The notes: generated by a model from the sequence alone, not told the origin. A DNA stretch of 64,000 nt from an uncultured Clostridia bacterium (GCA_934129785.1 CAKOWW010000003.1:38634-102633), one strand, 5' to 3'; positions 25,753 to 36,677 are shown, counted from the first letter of the stretch. A program made the numbers and translations.

Positions 25753-26292
25753 TTAATTATCTTTTAATAGTAAATTTAGAATTTGTGGATAAATTGATTT
25801 GGCATTTTTGTTCCAATTATCTACAATTTTTTTAGCTCTTTCTCTAGAGCCAGCGAAAGTTTTTACTTCAAAAATAGTTTCATTATTTTCTACAATTTTA
25901 CATTTTATAGTATAATCATTTTCGTTTTTTGGTATAAATTCTGCTATTACAGAACCTTCTTCTTCAATAGAAGAAAATTCTTTTTTGAAAATGTTATCTG
26001 CTTTTAATTTCATAATTCCTGGTAGTACATCTTTGGTAAGAATATATGCTTCTTTTCCTTTAGAAGTAATCTTTATAACTTGTTCTGCTTCTTTTGTGTA
26101 ATTTCCTACTAACTTTGAATCAATTAAATCAGTTAAAATTTGTTTAAAATAAAAATAATTAATATCGTTTATGGATGCGATTATTTTAAATAAATTATCT
26201 TGTGTTATATCATTATCAATTAAATTTAATATATACAAAATTAAAACTTTATTTTCTGCCAAAGTAGTAGTATTATCAGAAATGGAACTCAT
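25753..26292 (-). CDS. DUF4364 family protein (winged-helix-like)
   Basis: 179 residues. N-terminal segment LAENKVLILYILNLIDNDITQDNLFKII with FYFKQILTDLIDSKLV resembles a winged helix; the C-terminal domain has FEVKTFAGSRERAKKIVDNWN. This is the DUF4364 pattern common in Clostridia, possibly regulatory. Start ATG 26292 (minus) six bases after AAGGAGTG. Confidence 0.75.
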   Translation of the reverse strand: MSSISDNTTTLAENKVLILYILNLIDNDITQDNLFKIIASINDINYFYFKQILTDLIDSKLVGNYTKEAEQVIKITSKGKEAYILTKDVLPGIMKLKADNIFKKEFSSIEEEGSVIAEFIPKNENDYTIKCKIVENNETIFEVKTFAGSRERAKKIVDNWNKNAKSIYPQILNLLLKDN

Positions 26293-26449
26293 AAATAACA
26301 CTCCTTACTTTGATTTTCTTGGAGGCATTATATCATATTTTACAAAAAAAGTAAAACAAATTTAGAAAAAATCTTTTAAAAAGAGAAAAAACGTGATATA
26401 ATATTGTGCGTAACAAAGCTAACATAAAATAAGAAAGGAAGTTTTAATT

Positions 26450-27406
26450 ATGAAAAATGGTAAAGTAGTTTTAGTAGGAACAGGATTCGTAGGAATGAGT
26501 ATGGCATATTCAATGTTAAATAGAGGTGGAATAAATGAATTAGTTCTAATAGATATTGATAAAGAAAAAACAATAGGAGAAGAAATGGACTTATCACATG
26601 GATTACCATATGCACCACAAAAAATGATAATAAAAGCAGGAGATTATTCAGAATGTAAAGATGCACAAGTAGTTGTTATAACAGCTGGAATAGCTCAAAA
26701 ACCAGGACAAACAAGATTAGAACTTGCAGAAGTAAATACAAAAATAATGAAACAAATAACAGAAAGTATAATGGCAAGTGGATTTGACGGAATAATAGTA
26801 GTGGCAAGTAATCCAGTAGATTTAATGACATATGTAGTAGCACAAGTTTCTGGATTACCAAAAAACAGAGTAATTGGATCTGGAACAGTATTAGACACAG
26901 CAAGATTGCGTTATTTAATGGCAGATTATTTAAAAGTATCTAGCAAAAACGTACATGCATATATAATGGGAGAACATGGTGATTCTTCATTTGTACCTTG
27001 GGCACATGCATATGTGGGATGTAAAAAAGTAACTGATATAATGAAAGATAACAAACATCCAATGGAAGATTTAGAAAAAATACATAAAGGTGTTGTTGAT
27101 GCAGCATATGAAATTATAGAAAAGAAAAAAGCAACATATTATGGAATAGGAATGGCTTTAAACAGATTAGTTAGAGCGATTTTAGATAATGAAAACTCAA
27201 TATTAACAGTTTCAACTTATTTAAAAGATGGACAATATGGTCAAGATGATATCTATATTGGAGTTCCAGCTATTATAAATAGTAACGGTGTTAGAGAATT
27301 ATTAGACTTAGACTTAAATGCAGAAGAACAAGCTAAACTAGATAATAGTTGTAAACTTATTAAAGAAATGAGAGAAACTTCAATTGATAAAATTATAAAA
27401 GGATAA
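26450..27406 (+). CDS. ldh: L-lactate dehydrogenase
   Basis: 318 residues. Reduces pyruvate to lactate, regenerating NAD+. NAD motif VVLVGTGFVGMSMAYS, ITAGIAQKPGQTRL (mobile loop; Gln-Lys-Pro-Gly-Gln-Thr-Arg as in LDH rather than MDH), VASNPVDLMTYV and active site MGEHGDSSF. RBS AAAGGAAGTTTTAATT before ATG 26450; a TATAAT box is at about 26396. Own terminator. Confidence 0.93.
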   Translation: MKNGKVVLVGTGFVGMSMAYSMLNRGGINELVLIDIDKEKTIGEEMDLSHGLPYAPQKMIIKAGDYSECKDAQVVVITAGIAQKPGQTRLELAEVNTKIMKQITESIMASGFDGIIVVASNPVDLMTYVVAQVSGLPKNRVIGSGTVLDTARLRYLMADYLKVSSKNVHAYIMGEHGDSSFVPWAHAYVGCKKVTDIMKDNKHPMEDLEKIHKGVVDAAYEIIEKKKATYYGIGMALNRLVRAILDNENSILTVSTYLKDGQYGQDDIYIGVPAIINSNGVRELLDLDLNAEEQAKLDNSCKLIKEMRETSIDKIIKG

Positions 27407-27412
27407 AAATAA

Positions 27413-27456
27413 AAATCCAAATTATTAGATATAAATTTAATAATTTGGATTTATTT
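27413..27456 (+). terminator. Terminator of ldh
   Basis: AAATCCAAATTATTA / TAATAATTTGGATTT stem, then ATTTT. Confidence 0.8.
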
Positions 27457-27489
27457 TCGTCCGTAAGCGTAAAAATTAGCCAAAAAGTA

Positions 27490-27518
27490 TTGACACTAAT
27501 GGAAAAACATTGTATAAT
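27490..27518 (+). promoter_or_regulatory. Promoter of the S10-spc-alpha operon
   Basis: Perfect TTGACA (27490-27495), 17 bases, perfect TATAAT (27513-27518). No other comparable promoter was seen before the rplQ terminator. Confidence 0.85.
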
Positions 27519-27524
27519 ATATGA

Positions 27525-27791
27525 GCATGAATTAAGCGAAGAAGCTGAATGTGGCTACATCCTACGAATCCGTAAGGGTGGAGGGAACTTCAGTGGAGTA
27601 TGTCATGGCAAAGACCAGGCGGTAAGTTTTATATAAAAATAGCACTTATCCCAGAATTAACATGCGTATTTTGGGTTTAAATATAGGTGAAATTCAAAAC
27701 ACCAGAGTGCGTTTTAACTTGCCACGGTAATTTCGATAGCAAACAAGCTATCTAAAAAGAAAAACAAATTTATGAAGGAGGGAAAATTACA
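27525..27791 (+). ncRNA. Structured 5' leader of rpsJ (candidate r-protein regulatory RNA)
   Basis: About 265 bases between promoter and rpsJ, distinctly richer in G+C than the flanks. Visible hairpins include CCCAGAAT/ATTTTGGG (27652-27677) and GATAGC/GCTATC (27737-27753) near the RBS. In many bacteria the S10 operon is controlled by ribosomal protein binding to its leader; this is a candidate for such a site, not matched to a named class. Confidence 0.45.
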
Positions 27792-28112
27792 ATGGCAAAC
27801 ATAGCAACAAGTGAAAAAATAAGAATAAGACTAAAAGCATATGACCATGTAGTTTTAGATCAGTCTGCTGAAAAAATAGTAGATACTGCTAAGAAAACAG
27901 GAGCAAAGGTTTCAGGTCCTATTCCATTACCAACACAAAAAGAAGTCGTAACAATCTTACGTTCTCCACACAAATACAAAGATTCAAGAGAACAATTTGA
28001 AATGAGAACACATAAAAGAGTAATCGACATACTTTACCCAACACAAAAAACAGTAGATAGTCTAATGAAATTAGATTTACCAGCTGGTGTTGACATCGAA
28101 ATCAAATTATAA
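27792..28112 (+). CDS. rpsJ: 30S ribosomal protein S10
   Basis: 106 residues. Starts [25 protein letters not shown] and contains the nus-interaction surface [10 protein letters not shown] and [12 protein letters not shown]. Small-subunit head protein, also the NusE antitermination factor. First gene of the ribosomal superoperon, behind AAGGAGGG. Upstream fus/tuf/rpsLG genes common in other bacteria are absent here. Confidence 0.97.
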   Translation: MANIATSEKIRIRLKAYDHVVLDQSAEKIVDTAKKTGAKVSGPIPLPTQKEVVTILRSPHKYKDSREQFEMRTHKRVIDILYPTQKTVDSLMKLDLPAGVDIEIKL

Positions 28113-28223
28113 TTTAGAAACAAAATTAAAAGCCTACATTATATGTGTAGCAACAAAACCAAGCTGGTATACATTTTAAACAAATGCAATATAAATATCA
28201 GCCAATAGTTAGGAGGAAATAAA

Positions 28224-28859
28224 ATGAACAAAGGAATTATCGGTAAAAAAATCGGTATGACACAAATATTTGATGAAAAAGGAAACGTAATTCCAGTAAC
28301 AGTTATAGAAACAGCTGGAAACGTAGTTGCACAAGTAAAAACTGTTGAAACAGATGGATACAATGCAATACAATTAGGATATGGAGAAATAAAAGATAAA
28401 CATATCAATAAACCAGAAGCAGGACATTTTGCAAAAGCAAAATTAGCTAATAAAAAACATTTAAGAGAATTCAGAATGGATTCAGTAGAAGAATACAAAG
28501 TTGGAGACGAAGTAAAAGCTGACATCTTCACAGCTGGAGAAAAAATAGATGTTCAAGGAACATCAAAAGGAAAAGGATTCCAAGGTGTTATAAAACGTCA
28601 TGGACAATCAAGAGGACCTATGGGACATGGTTCTATGTATCACAGAAGACCAGGTTCAATGGGATCTACATCAACACCAGGTAGAGTATTCAAAGGTAAA
28701 AAACTTCCAGGACATATGGGAAGAGTTACAGTTACAATACAAAACTTAGATGTTGTAAGAGTAGACATGGATAAAAATGTTATATTAGTAAAAGGTAGTG
28801 TTCCAGGACCTAAAGGAGCTATCTTAAAAGTAAAATCAGCTGTAAAGGCTAGCAAATAG
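28224..28859 (+). CDS. rplC: 50S ribosomal protein L3
   Basis: 211 residues, beginning [19 protein letters not shown], with the tip loop [23 protein letters not shown] that approaches the peptidyl transferase centre. RBS TAGGAGG. Confidence 0.97.
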   Translation: MNKGIIGKKIGMTQIFDEKGNVIPVTVIETAGNVVAQVKTVETDGYNAIQLGYGEIKDKHINKPEAGHFAKAKLANKKHLREFRMDSVEEYKVGDEVKADIFTAGEKIDVQGTSKGKGFQGVIKRHGQSRGPMGHGSMYHRRPGSMGSTSTPGRVFKGKKLPGHMGRVTVTIQNLDVVRVDMDKNVILVKGSVPGPKGAILKVKSAVKASK

Positions 28860-28879
28860 AAAGGAAGGAGGAGTTAAAA

Positions 28880-29503
28880 ATGCCAAAAGTAGATGTATAC
28901 GATATAAAAGGAAAAAAAGTAAGTGATATAGAATTAGCAGATAGCGTATTTGGAATTGAACCAAATGAAAATATAGTACATGCTGTATTAGTTAACTATT
29001 TAGCTAATCAAAGACAAGGTACACAAAGTACAAAAACAAGAGCAGAAGTTCGTGGTGGTGGAAGAAAACCATGGAGACAAAAAGGAACAGGTAGAGCAAG
29101 ACAAGGTTCAATAAGAGCTCCACAATGGATAAAAGGTGGTATTGCTTTAGGACCAAAACCTCGTTCATATAAATACACAGTAAATAAAAAAGAAAGAAGA
29201 CTTGCAATTAAGTCAATATTAAGCTCTAAAGTATTAGAAAAAGAACTAACAGTAGTTGACAAATTAGAATTAAAAGAAATCAAAACAAAATCAATGGTAA
29301 AAGCATTAGAAGCATTAAAAGTTGAAGGAAAAACATTAATAATACTTCCAGAAGGAAATAAAAATGTAATAATGTCAGCAAGAAACATTGAAGGAGTTAA
29401 AGCTATAAAAGCTAACAACATAAATGTATTTGATTTATTAAAATACAATAATCTAATTTTACCAGTTGATACTGTTAAAAAATTAGAGGAGGTGTACGCA
29501 TAA
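28880..29503 (+). CDS. rplD: 50S ribosomal protein L4
   Basis: 207 residues. Exit-tunnel loop RGGGRKPWRQKGTGRARQGS is intact. Stop overlaps rplW start by one base (TAATG). L4 is the S10-operon autoregulator in enteric bacteria; unknown here. Confidence 0.97.
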   Translation: MPKVDVYDIKGKKVSDIELADSVFGIEPNENIVHAVLVNYLANQRQGTQSTKTRAEVRGGGRKPWRQKGTGRARQGSIRAPQWIKGGIALGPKPRSYKYTVNKKERRLAIKSILSSKVLEKELTVVDKLELKEIKTKSMVKALEALKVEGKTLIILPEGNKNVIMSARNIEGVKAIKANNINVFDLLKYNNLILPVDTVKKLEEVYA

Positions 29504-29850
29504 TGCTACCAGAAGAAATAATAATAGCACCAGTTGTTACTGAAAAAAGTAATGACCAATTACAAGAAGGTAAATACACTTTCAAAGTAAATAAAAAAGC
29601 TACAAAAGTTGAAATAGCAAAAGCTGTTGAAAAACTATTTGAAGTAAAAGTATTAAAAGTAAATACAATGAATGTAAACGGAAAGAAAAAAAGAGTTGGA
29701 TACCATATGGGTAAAACATCTGACTGGAAAAAAGCAATTGTAACAATTGACACAAATCCAGAAGAAAAAACATACCTAGCAAAAGGTGGAAAAACAACAA
29801 AAATATCTAAAAAATACAAAGATTCAATTGATGAATTTATGGGAGCTTAG
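29503..29850 (+). CDS. rplW: 50S ribosomal protein L23
   Basis: 115 residues: IIIAPVVTEKSNDQLQEGKYTF, KVEIAKAVEKLFEVKV, KKRVGYHMGKTSDWKKA. Tunnel-exit protein that docks trigger factor and SRP. Translationally coupled to rplD. Confidence 0.96.
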   Translation: MLPEEIIIAPVVTEKSNDQLQEGKYTFKVNKKATKVEIAKAVEKLFEVKVLKVNTMNVNGKKKRVGYHMGKTSDWKKAIVTIDTNPEEKTYLAKGGKTTKISKKYKDSIDEFMGA

Positions 29851-29911
29851 AGCTCTGTAATAAAATATCGGGAAAAAACCCGGAGAATAAATAAAAAGGA
29901 GAGAAAGAAAA

Positions 29912-30745
29912 ATGGCAATGAAACATTTTAAACCATATACACCATCTAGAAGAAATATGACAGTTTCAGATTTTGCAGAAGTAACTAAAAAAACTCCTGA
30001 AAAATCATTACTTGCTAAAAAGAGAAAAAATGCAGGTAGAAATTCATATGGTAGAATAACAGTAAGACACCAAGGTGGTGGAAACAGACAAAAATATAGA
30101 ATAATAGACTTTAAAAGATTAAAAGACAATATGGAAGCAACTGTAATAGGAATCGAATATGATCCAAACAGAAGTGCAAATATTGCATTAATTCAATATG
30201 AAGATGGAGAAAAAGCTTATATATTAGCACCACAAGGATTAACAGATGGTGACAAAATAATATCTGGAGAATCAGTTGATATAAAACCAGGAAACTGTAT
30301 GCCAATCAGTTCAATTCCAGTAGGTACTTTAATTCACAACATTGAATTAAATCCAAAACAAGGTGGAAGATTAGTTAAAGCTGCAGGTCAAAGTGCACAA
30401 TTAATGGCTAAAGAAGGAAAATATGCACACGTAAGACTTCCATCAGGAGAAATGAGATTAGTTCTAGCTAAATGTAGAGCTACAATCGGTGTTATAGGAA
30501 ACAGCGACCATGAAAATGTTAAAATTGGTAAAGCTGGTAGAAAAAGACATATGGGAATCAGACCAACAGTAAGAGGATCTGTAATGAACCCAGTAGATCA
30601 CCCTCATGGTGGTGGTGAAGGTAAAGCTCCAGTAGGACACGCAGGACCAATGACACCTTGGGGTAAACCAGCATTAGGATACAAGACAAGAAATAAAAAG
30701 AAACAATCTAACAAATTTATAGTTAAGAGAAGAAACAAAAAATAA
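29912..30745 (+). CDS. rplB: 50S ribosomal protein L2
   Basis: 277 residues, full length; signature region [22 protein letters not shown], essential for subunit joining and peptidyl transfer. RBS AAAGGAGAG. A short CGGG/CCCGG hairpin lies between rplW and rplB. Confidence 0.97.
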   Translation: MAMKHFKPYTPSRRNMTVSDFAEVTKKTPEKSLLAKKRKNAGRNSYGRITVRHQGGGNRQKYRIIDFKRLKDNMEATVIGIEYDPNRSANIALIQYEDGEKAYILAPQGLTDGDKIISGESVDIKPGNCMPISSIPVGTLIHNIELNPKQGGRLVKAAGQSAQLMAKEGKYAHVRLPSGEMRLVLAKCRATIGVIGNSDHENVKIGKAGRKRHMGIRPTVRGSVMNPVDHPHGGGEGKAPVGHAGPMTPWGKPALGYKTRNKKKQSNKFIVKRRNKK

Positions 30746-30773
30746 TAACGCTTAGAAAGGAGGACATTTCAAT

Positions 30774-31046
30774 ATGTCAAGATCAAGCAAGAAAAAACCA
30801 TTTGTACAAGAAAAATTATTAAAAAGAATTGAAGAAATGAACAAAACTGGAAGCAAAGAAGTTTTAAAAACATGGTCAAGAGCTTCAACAATTTATCCAC
30901 AAATGGTTGGTCACACAATTGCAGTACATGATGGAAGAAAACATGTTCCAATCTATATTGCAGAAGAAATGATAGGTCATAAATTAGGTGAATTTGCTCC
31001 TACAAGAACATTTAAAGGACATGCAGGAGACAAAACAACTAAATAG
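30774..31046 (+). CDS. rpsS: 30S ribosomal protein S19
   Basis: 90 residues: [71 protein letters not shown]. Confidence 0.97.
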   Translation: MSRSSKKKPFVQEKLLKRIEEMNKTGSKEVLKTWSRASTIYPQMVGHTIAVHDGRKHVPIYIAEEMIGHKLGEFAPTRTFKGHAGDKTTK

Positions 31047-31092
31047 AAAAGCATAAATAAAAAAAGCAAACCGATATAAGGAGGGAATTATA

Positions 31093-31458
31093 GTGCAAGA
31101 GCAAGAAACAGTTGTAATAAATGAAGCTAAAGCAACTCTTAAATATGCTAGAATATCAGCTAGAAAAGTTAAAATAGTAGCAGATTTAATAAGAGGTAAA
31201 AATGTTGATGAAGCTTTAGCAATAGTAAAATTTACACCAAAAGCATCATCAGAAATAATAGAAAAATTATTAAAATCAGCAATTGCAAATGCTGAAAACA
31301 ATCATGATATGAAACATGAAAACTTATATGTTGCTGAAATCTATGCAAATCAAGGTCCAACTCTAAAAAGAATTAGACCAGCTGCAAAAGGTTCAGCAGT
31401 TAGAATTAGAAAAAGAACAAGTCATATAACAATAGTATTAAAAGAAAAGGAGGCATAA
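31093..31458 (+). CDS. rplV: 50S ribosomal protein L22
   Basis: 121 residues with GTG start eight bases after AAGGAGGG. Body [26 protein letters not shown] and tunnel hairpin [25 protein letters not shown]. About eight residues longer at the N-terminus than usual. Confidence 0.95.
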   Translation: MQEQETVVINEAKATLKYARISARKVKIVADLIRGKNVDEALAIVKFTPKASSEIIEKLLKSAIANAENNHDMKHENLYVAEIYANQGPTLKRIRPAAKGSAVRIRKRTSHITIVLKEKEA

Positions 31459-31465
31459 ACAAGCC

Positions 31466-32122
31466 ATGGGACAAAAAGTACATCCAACAGGTGTAAGAGT
31501 TGGAATTATAAAAGATTGGAACTCTAAATGGTATGCAGATTCTAAAAATTTTGCAGATTATTTAGTTGAAGATCAAAAAATTCGTAAATTTTTAAAGAAA
31601 AAATTATACCAAGCTGGAATTTCTAAAATAGAAATAGAAAGAACAGCTAAAGCTGTAAAAGTTAACTTATACACTGCAAAACCTGGAATCGTAATTGGTA
31701 AAGGCGGAGCTGGAGTTGAAAGTGTAAAAGCTGAACTTGCAAAATTAATAGGAAAAGATGTTAACTTAAACATCGTAGAAGTTAAAAATATAGATACAGA
31801 TGCTCAATTAGTAGCAGAAAATATCGCTGGACAATTAGAAAGAAGAATTTCATTCAGAAGAGCCATGAAACAATGTATGCAAAAATCTATGAAAGCAGGT
31901 GCTTTAGGAATAAAAACTGCAGTATCTGGTAGATTAGGTGGAGCTGATATGGCTAGAACAGAATTCTACAAAGAAGGAAACATACCACTTCAAACTTTAA
32001 GAGCTGATATTGATTATGGATTTGCAGAAGCAGATACAACATATGGAAAAATCGGTGTAAAAGTTTGGATATATAAAGGAGAAGTTCTTCCAGAAAGAAA
32101 AGTGGAAGGAGGAGAACAATAA
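31466..32122 (+). CDS. rpsC: 30S ribosomal protein S3
   Basis: 218 residues: [24 protein letters not shown] domain with [14 protein letters not shown], and [21 protein letters not shown]. mRNA-entry protein. SD lies inside the end of rplV; the stop overlaps rplP by one base. Confidence 0.97.
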   Translation: MGQKVHPTGVRVGIIKDWNSKWYADSKNFADYLVEDQKIRKFLKKKLYQAGISKIEIERTAKAVKVNLYTAKPGIVIGKGGAGVESVKAELAKLIGKDVNLNIVEVKNIDTDAQLVAENIAGQLERRISFRRAMKQCMQKSMKAGALGIKTAVSGRLGGADMARTEFYKEGNIPLQTLRADIDYGFAEADTTYGKIGVKVWIYKGEVLPERKVEGGEQ

Positions 32123-32565
32123 TGCCATTAATGCCAAAAAGAACAAAACATAGAAAAATGCAAAAAGGTAGAATGAGAGGAAAAGCAACAAGAGGTAACA
32201 GAGTTACAGATGGAGAATATGGAATCCAAGCAGTAACAGGAGCTTTAGTAACAGGAAACCAAATTGAAGCAGCCAGAATTGCTATGACTCGTTATATAAA
32301 AAGAGGTGGAAAAGTTTGGATTAAAATCTTTCCAGACAAACCAATAACAGCAAAACCAATCGGTACTCGTATGGGTAAAGGTAAAGGTGCTCCAGAATAT
32401 TGGGTAGCAGTAGTAAAACCAGGAAGAGTAATGTTTGAAATTTCAGGTGTAACAGAAGATATTGCTAAAGAAGCCTTAAGACTTGCTATGAACAAACTAC
32501 CTAACAAAACAAAATTTGTAGCAAGAGAAACTGAAAAGGTAGGTGAAAATGATGAAGATAAATAA
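32122..32565 (+). CDS. rplP: 50S ribosomal protein L16
   Basis: 147 residues: [53 protein letters not shown]. Coupled to rpsC (TAATG). Confidence 0.97.
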   Translation: MPLMPKRTKHRKMQKGRMRGKATRGNRVTDGEYGIQAVTGALVTGNQIEAARIAMTRYIKRGGKVWIKIFPDKPITAKPIGTRMGKGKGAPEYWVAVVKPGRVMFEISGVTEDIAKEALRLAMNKLPNKTKFVARETEKVGENDEDK

Positions 32566-32758
32566 AATAAGAGAAATGTCTTCACCAGATTTAGAGAAAG
32601 AATTAGGTGAACTAAAAACAGAATTATTTAAATTAAAATTTAGTTTAGCTACAAACGGATTAGATAATCCAATGAAAATTAGAGAAGTAAAAAAAGATAT
32701 AGCTAAAATAAATACAGTATTAACAGAAAGAAAAATAGCAGAATCTAAAAACGCTTAA
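32549..32758 (+). CDS. rpmC: 50S ribosomal protein L29
   Basis: 69 residues, two-helix protein: [44 protein letters not shown] 32549 (or 32552) chosen for spacing from AGGTAGG; overlaps the end of rplP by 17 bases. Confidence 0.93.
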   Translation: MMKINKIREMSSPDLEKELGELKTELFKLKFSLATNGLDNPMKIREVKKDIAKINTVLTERKIAESKNA

Positions 32759-32778
32759 TCAAGAAAGGAGAAATCTAA

Positions 32779-33042
32779 ATGGGAGAAAGAAATCTTCGTA
32801 AAGTTATGGTTGGAACTGTTACATCTAACAAAATGGACAAAACAGTTGTAGTAGCTGTAGAAACAAGTGTTAGACATAAAGTATATGGAAAAACTGTAAA
32901 AACAACATATAAATTAAAAGCTCATGATGAAGAAAATGTTTGCCAAATAGGTGACAAAGTAAAAGTAATGGAAACAAGACCACTTTCTAAAGATAAAAGA
33001 TGGAGAGTAGTTGAAGTTATGGAAAAAGCAATCGTTAAATAG
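32779..33042 (+). CDS. rpsQ: 30S ribosomal protein S17
   Basis: 87 residues: [55 protein letters not shown]-fold. RBS AAAGGAG. Confidence 0.97.
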   Translation: MGERNLRKVMVGTVTSNKMDKTVVVAVETSVRHKVYGKTVKTTYKLKAHDEENVCQIGDKVKVMETRPLSKDKRWRVVEVMEKAIVK

Positions 33043-33059
33043 GAAAGGAGGAACCATAA

Positions 33060-33428
33060 ATGATCCAACAACAAACAAGATTAAAAGTAGCAGATAACAC
33101 AGGAGCAAAAGAATTAATGTGTATCAGATGTTTAGGTGGTTCTTATAGAAAAACTTCAAACATTGGTGATGTTATAGTAGCTTCAGTTAAATCAGCAACA
33201 CCAGGTGGAGTTGTTAAAAAAGGTGATGTTGTAAAAGCTGTTATAGTAAGATCTAAAAAAGGATTAAGAAGACCAGATGGTTCATATATAAAATTTGATG
33301 AAAATGCAGCAGTAATAATCAAAGAAGACGGAACACCAAAAGGAACACGTATCTTTGGACCAGTTGCAAGAGAACTAAGAGAAAAGGACTACATGAAAAT
33401 ACTTTCATTAGCCCCAGAAGTTCTATAA
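33060..33428 (+). CDS. rplN: 50S ribosomal protein L14
   Basis: 122 residues: [73 protein letters not shown]. Confidence 0.97.
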   Translation: MIQQQTRLKVADNTGAKELMCIRCLGGSYRKTSNIGDVIVASVKSATPGGVVKKGDVVKAVIVRSKKGLRRPDGSYIKFDENAAVIIKEDGTPKGTRIFGPVARELREKDYMKILSLAPEVL

Positions 33429-33452
33429 TTAGTAGAAGGAGGTAAAATCTCA

Positions 33453-33761
33453 ATGAGAATAAAAAAAGGAGACAATGTCCAAGTTTTATCAGGAAATGAT
33501 AAAGGTAAAACTGGAGAAGTTTTAGAAGTAATGCCAAAAGCTGATAAAATCGTTGTTAAAGGCGTTAACATTAGAAAAAAACATGTTAAAGCAAGACGTC
33601 AAGGAGAAGAAAGCGGAATTATATCAGTAGAATGTGCTATACCAACTTCAAAAGTTAATGTAGTATGCCCTAAATGCGGAAAAACTACAAAAGTTGGATA
33701 CAGTATAGAAAAAGAAGAAAAAGTTCGTGTTTGTAAAAAATGCGGAGCTAAATTAAAATAG
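33453..33761 (+). CDS. rplX: 50S ribosomal protein L24
   Basis: 102 residues: KOW domain KKGDNVQVLSGNDKGKTGEV and a C-terminal zinc ribbon with CPKCG and CKKCG. RBS GAAGGAGG. Confidence 0.96.
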   Translation: MRIKKGDNVQVLSGNDKGKTGEVLEVMPKADKIVVKGVNIRKKHVKARRQGEESGIISVECAIPTSKVNVVCPKCGKTTKVGYSIEKEEKVRVCKKCGAKLK

Positions 33762-33786
33762 AATAGGAAAGGAGGATTAACTAAAA

Positions 33787-34326
33787 ATGGAAAAACTAAG
33801 AGAACAATATGAAAAAGAAGTAATCCCAGCATTAATGAAAAAATTTGAATATAAATCAGTTATGCAAGTTCCAAAACTTGATAAAATAGTTATAAATATA
33901 GGATTAGGAGATTTAAAAGAAAATCCTAAAGCTTTAGAAAATGCAATGAATGATTTAACAATTATAACAGGTCAAAAACCAGTTATAACAAAAGCAAAAA
34001 AATCAATAGCTGCATTTAAATTAAGAGAAGGTGCAAAAATCGGATGTAAAGTAACATTAAGAGCAGATAAAATGTATGACTTTGCATATAAACTATTCAA
34101 TGTAGCACTTCCAAGAGTTAGAGATTTCAGAGGTGTTTCTAACAAATCATTTGATGGTAGAGGAAACTACTCAATGGGTATTAAAGAACAATTAATATTC
34201 CCAGAAATCGAATATGATAAAGTTGATAAATTAAGAGGTATGGATATTATATTCGTAACAACAGCTCATACAGATGAAGAATCAAAAGAGTTGTTAAAAC
34301 TATTAGGAATGCCTTTTAAAGCTTAA
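33787..34326 (+). CDS. rplE: 50S ribosomal protein L5
   Basis: 179 residues: [61 protein letters not shown]. Binds 5S rRNA. RBS AAAGGAGG. Confidence 0.97.
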   Translation: MEKLREQYEKEVIPALMKKFEYKSVMQVPKLDKIVINIGLGDLKENPKALENAMNDLTIITGQKPVITKAKKSIAAFKLREGAKIGCKVTLRADKMYDFAYKLFNVALPRVRDFRGVSNKSFDGRGNYSMGIKEQLIFPEIEYDKVDKLRGMDIIFVTTAHTDEESKELLKLLGMPFKA

Positions 34327-34378
34327 TTTGATTAACTTAAATGAACAAGTAAGTGAAATTAAGGAAGGAGTAAAATAA

Positions 34379-34564
34379 ATGGCTAAGAAATCAATGAAAA
34401 TAAAACAAGCTAGACCACAAAAATACAAAACAAGAGAATATAACAGATGTAGAATTTGTGGAAGACCACACAGCTATATTAGAAAATATGGAATATGCCG
34501 TGTATGCTTTAGAGAATTAGCTCATAAAGGAGAAATCCCAGGAGTTAAGAAAGCTAGCTGGTAA
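34379..34564 (+). CDS. rpsZ: 30S ribosomal protein S14, zinc-binding type
   Basis: 61 residues with both cysteine pairs, [20 protein letters not shown], which define the zinc (type Z) form. RBS AAGGAGTAAAATAA. Confidence 0.96.
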   Translation: MAKKSMKIKQARPQKYKTREYNRCRICGRPHSYIRKYGICRVCFRELAHKGEIPGVKKASW

Positions 34565-34595
34565 AAATAATAGAAAGATAGGAGGTTAGTAATTA

Positions 34596-34994
34596 ATGAA
34601 CATTACAGATCCAATAGCAGATATGTTAACAAGAATTAGAAACGCAAATAGTTCAAAACATAAAACAGTTGATATTCCAGCTTCAAATATGAAATTAGGA
34701 ATAACAGAAATACTATTAAAAGAAGGATATATAAAATCTTTTGAAGAAATAAAAGACAATACTCAAGGAATAATAAGAATTACTTTAAAATATGATGAAA
34801 AAGGAACAAGAGTAATTGATGGTTTAAAAAGAATAAGCAAACCAGGATTAAGAGTATATGCATCAAAAGATGAATTACCAAAAGTATTAAATGGATTAGG
34901 AATAGCTATTATCTCTACATCAAAAGGTCTTAAAACAGACAAAGAAGCAAGAGAACTTGGTGTTGGTGGAGAAGTATTAGCATATGTATGGTAA
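34596..34994 (+). CDS. rpsH: 30S ribosomal protein S8
   Basis: 132 residues: [20 protein letters not shown] at the start, [23 protein letters not shown] at the end. Binds 16S rRNA; the spc-operon repressor in enteric bacteria. RBS TAGGAGG. Confidence 0.97.
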   Translation: MNITDPIADMLTRIRNANSSKHKTVDIPASNMKLGITEILLKEGYIKSFEEIKDNTQGIIRITLKYDEKGTRVIDGLKRISKPGLRVYASKDELPKVLNGLGIAIISTSKGLKTDKEARELGVGGEVLAYVW

Positions 34995-35032
34995 TTTATA
35001 ATTTAGAAATTTAGAAGGAGGGAAAACCTAAC

Positions 35033-35569
35033 ATGTCAAGAATAGGAAATAAACCTGTTGCAGTACCACAAGGTGTTGAAGTTAAAATTGATGGACAACA
35101 CATTACTGTAAAAGGGCCAAAAGGTACATTAGAAAAAGAAATACATAAAAATATTTCTTTAGAAATGGCAGAAAACGAAATTAAAGTTATAAGAAAAAAT
35201 GATGAACCAAGTAACAGAGCATTACATGGTTTAACAAGAACTTTAATTAGTAACATGATAACAGGTGTAACTCATGAATATAGTAAAGAACTTCAAATAA
35301 ACGGAGTTGGTTACAGAGTTGCAAAACAAGGAAACAATTTAAATTTAACTTTAGGATATTCACATCCAGTAATATTTGAAGCACCAGCTGGAATTACTTT
35401 TGATGTTCCAAATCCTAATACAATTATAGTAAAAGGAATTGATAAAGAATTAGTAGGTCAAACAGCAGCAGTTATAAGAACAAAAAGACCACCAGAAGTA
35501 TATAGAGGTAAAGGTATTAAATATGCTGATGAAGTTATTAGACGTAAAGAAGGTAAAACTGGTAAATAA
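35033..35569 (+). CDS. rplF: 50S ribosomal protein L6
   Basis: 178 residues: SRIGNKPVAVPQGVEVKI, NGVGYRVAKQGNNLNLTLGYSHPV, KRPPEVYRGKGIKYADEVIRRKEGK. RBS GAAGGAGGG. Followed by an unusually long spacer. Confidence 0.97.
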   Translation: MSRIGNKPVAVPQGVEVKIDGQHITVKGPKGTLEKEIHKNISLEMAENEIKVIRKNDEPSNRALHGLTRTLISNMITGVTHEYSKELQINGVGYRVAKQGNNLNLTLGYSHPVIFEAPAGITFDVPNPNTIIVKGIDKELVGQTAAVIRTKRPPEVYRGKGIKYADEVIRRKEGKTGK

Positions 35570-35735
35570 ATTTTAATTTTAATTAACATTTCGTACATTT
35601 TTATTTTATTAACCAGACTTCAATGTACAAAAGTACGACTTCAGCCTGTTTAATTTATAAAAAAGCGCAATATTTTGATTTGAATTAAAATTATCTAAGT
35701 GTAAGAAATTCGAATTTAGAGAAAGGAGAATAAAA
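35570..35735 (+). other. 166-base structured spacer between rplF and rplR
   Basis: Contains nested complementarity: outer TTTTAATT / AATTAAAA near both ends, inner TCGTAC / GTACGA and TTAA-CAG / CTG-TTAA arms with two ACTTCA repeats. Other gaps in this part of the operon are 15-50 bases, so this is a candidate regulatory or processing RNA. No ORF or promoter was found in it. Confidence 0.4.
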
Positions 35736-36095
35736 ATGGTTAAGAAAACAGATAGAAAAATGGAAAGAACAAGAAGACATTTAAGAGTAAGAAGAAAAAT
35801 ATCTGGAACAGCTGAAAGACCAAGATTATGTGTATATAGAAGTAATGCAAACTTATATGTACAAGTAATTGATGATGTTGCAGGAAATACATTAGTTGCA
35901 GCTTCTACATTAGATAAAGAAATAAAAACAAAACATGCTAATAAAGAAGCAGCTAAAGAATTAGGAACATTAATCGCAAAAAAAGCACAAGCTAAAAATA
36001 TAAAAGCAGTTGTATTTGACCGTGGTGGATATATTTATCATGGTGTAGTTAAAGAATTAGCTGATGCAGCAAGAGAAGGCGGATTAGAATTCTAA
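35736..36095 (+). CDS. rplR: 50S ribosomal protein L18
   Basis: 119 residues: [74 protein letters not shown]. 5S rRNA-binding. RBS AAAGGAG. Confidence 0.97.
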   Translation: MVKKTDRKMERTRRHLRVRRKISGTAERPRLCVYRSNANLYVQVIDDVAGNTLVAASTLDKEIKTKHANKEAAKELGTLIAKKAQAKNIKAVVFDRGGYIYHGVVKELADAAREGGLEF

Positions 36096-36154
36096 TTAAA
36101 ATAAAATAAATATAAAATACAAATACCTATAAGAAGGAGGAAAAACTAAAACCT

Positions 36155-36640
36155 ATGGAAGAAAATAGAGAATTAAAAGAAAAAGTTGTTGCTATCAACA
36201 GAGTTGCTAAAGTTGTTAAAGGTGGTAGAACTTTTAGATTTAGTGCAGTAGTAGTTGTTGGTGACGAAAACGGTCATGTAGGTGTTGGAAATGGTAAAGC
36301 AGCAGAAGTTCCAGATGCTATAAGAAAAGCAATTCAAGAAGCTAAAAAGAATTTAGTTGAAGTACCAATTGTAAACACAACAGTACCTCATGAATATTTT
36401 GGAACATTCGGTAGTGCAAGAGTTATGTTAAAACCAGCAGAAATCGGTACTGGAGTTATCGCTGGTGGAAGTGTTAGACCAGTATTAGAATTAGCAGGAT
36501 ACAAAAACATAAGAACAAAAGTTATTGGAACAAATAATCCAAGAAACGTTGTTTATGCTACAATCGAAGGTTTAAAATCAATGCAAACTGTAGAATCAGT
36601 AGCTAAAAAAAGAGGTAAAAAAGTAGAAGAAATACTATAA
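36155..36640 (+). CDS. rpsE: 30S ribosomal protein S5
   Basis: 161 residues: [66 protein letters not shown]. Accuracy-centre protein. The next gene is rplO, with no rpmD (L30) between them. Confidence 0.97.
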   Translation: MEENRELKEKVVAINRVAKVVKGGRTFRFSAVVVVGDENGHVGVGNGKAAEVPDAIRKAIQEAKKNLVEVPIVNTTVPHEYFGTFGSARVMLKPAEIGTGVIAGGSVRPVLELAGYKNIRTKVIGTNNPRNVVYATIEGLKSMQTVESVAKKRGKKVEEIL

Positions 36641-36677
36641 TTATAATCAAATAAAAAATAAGGAGGTGCAGAGCCAA

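Noticed and set aside
27445..27636. 63-codon ORF upstream of rpsJ
   Set aside because: It overlaps the ldh terminator and the rpsJ promoter and has no RBS.
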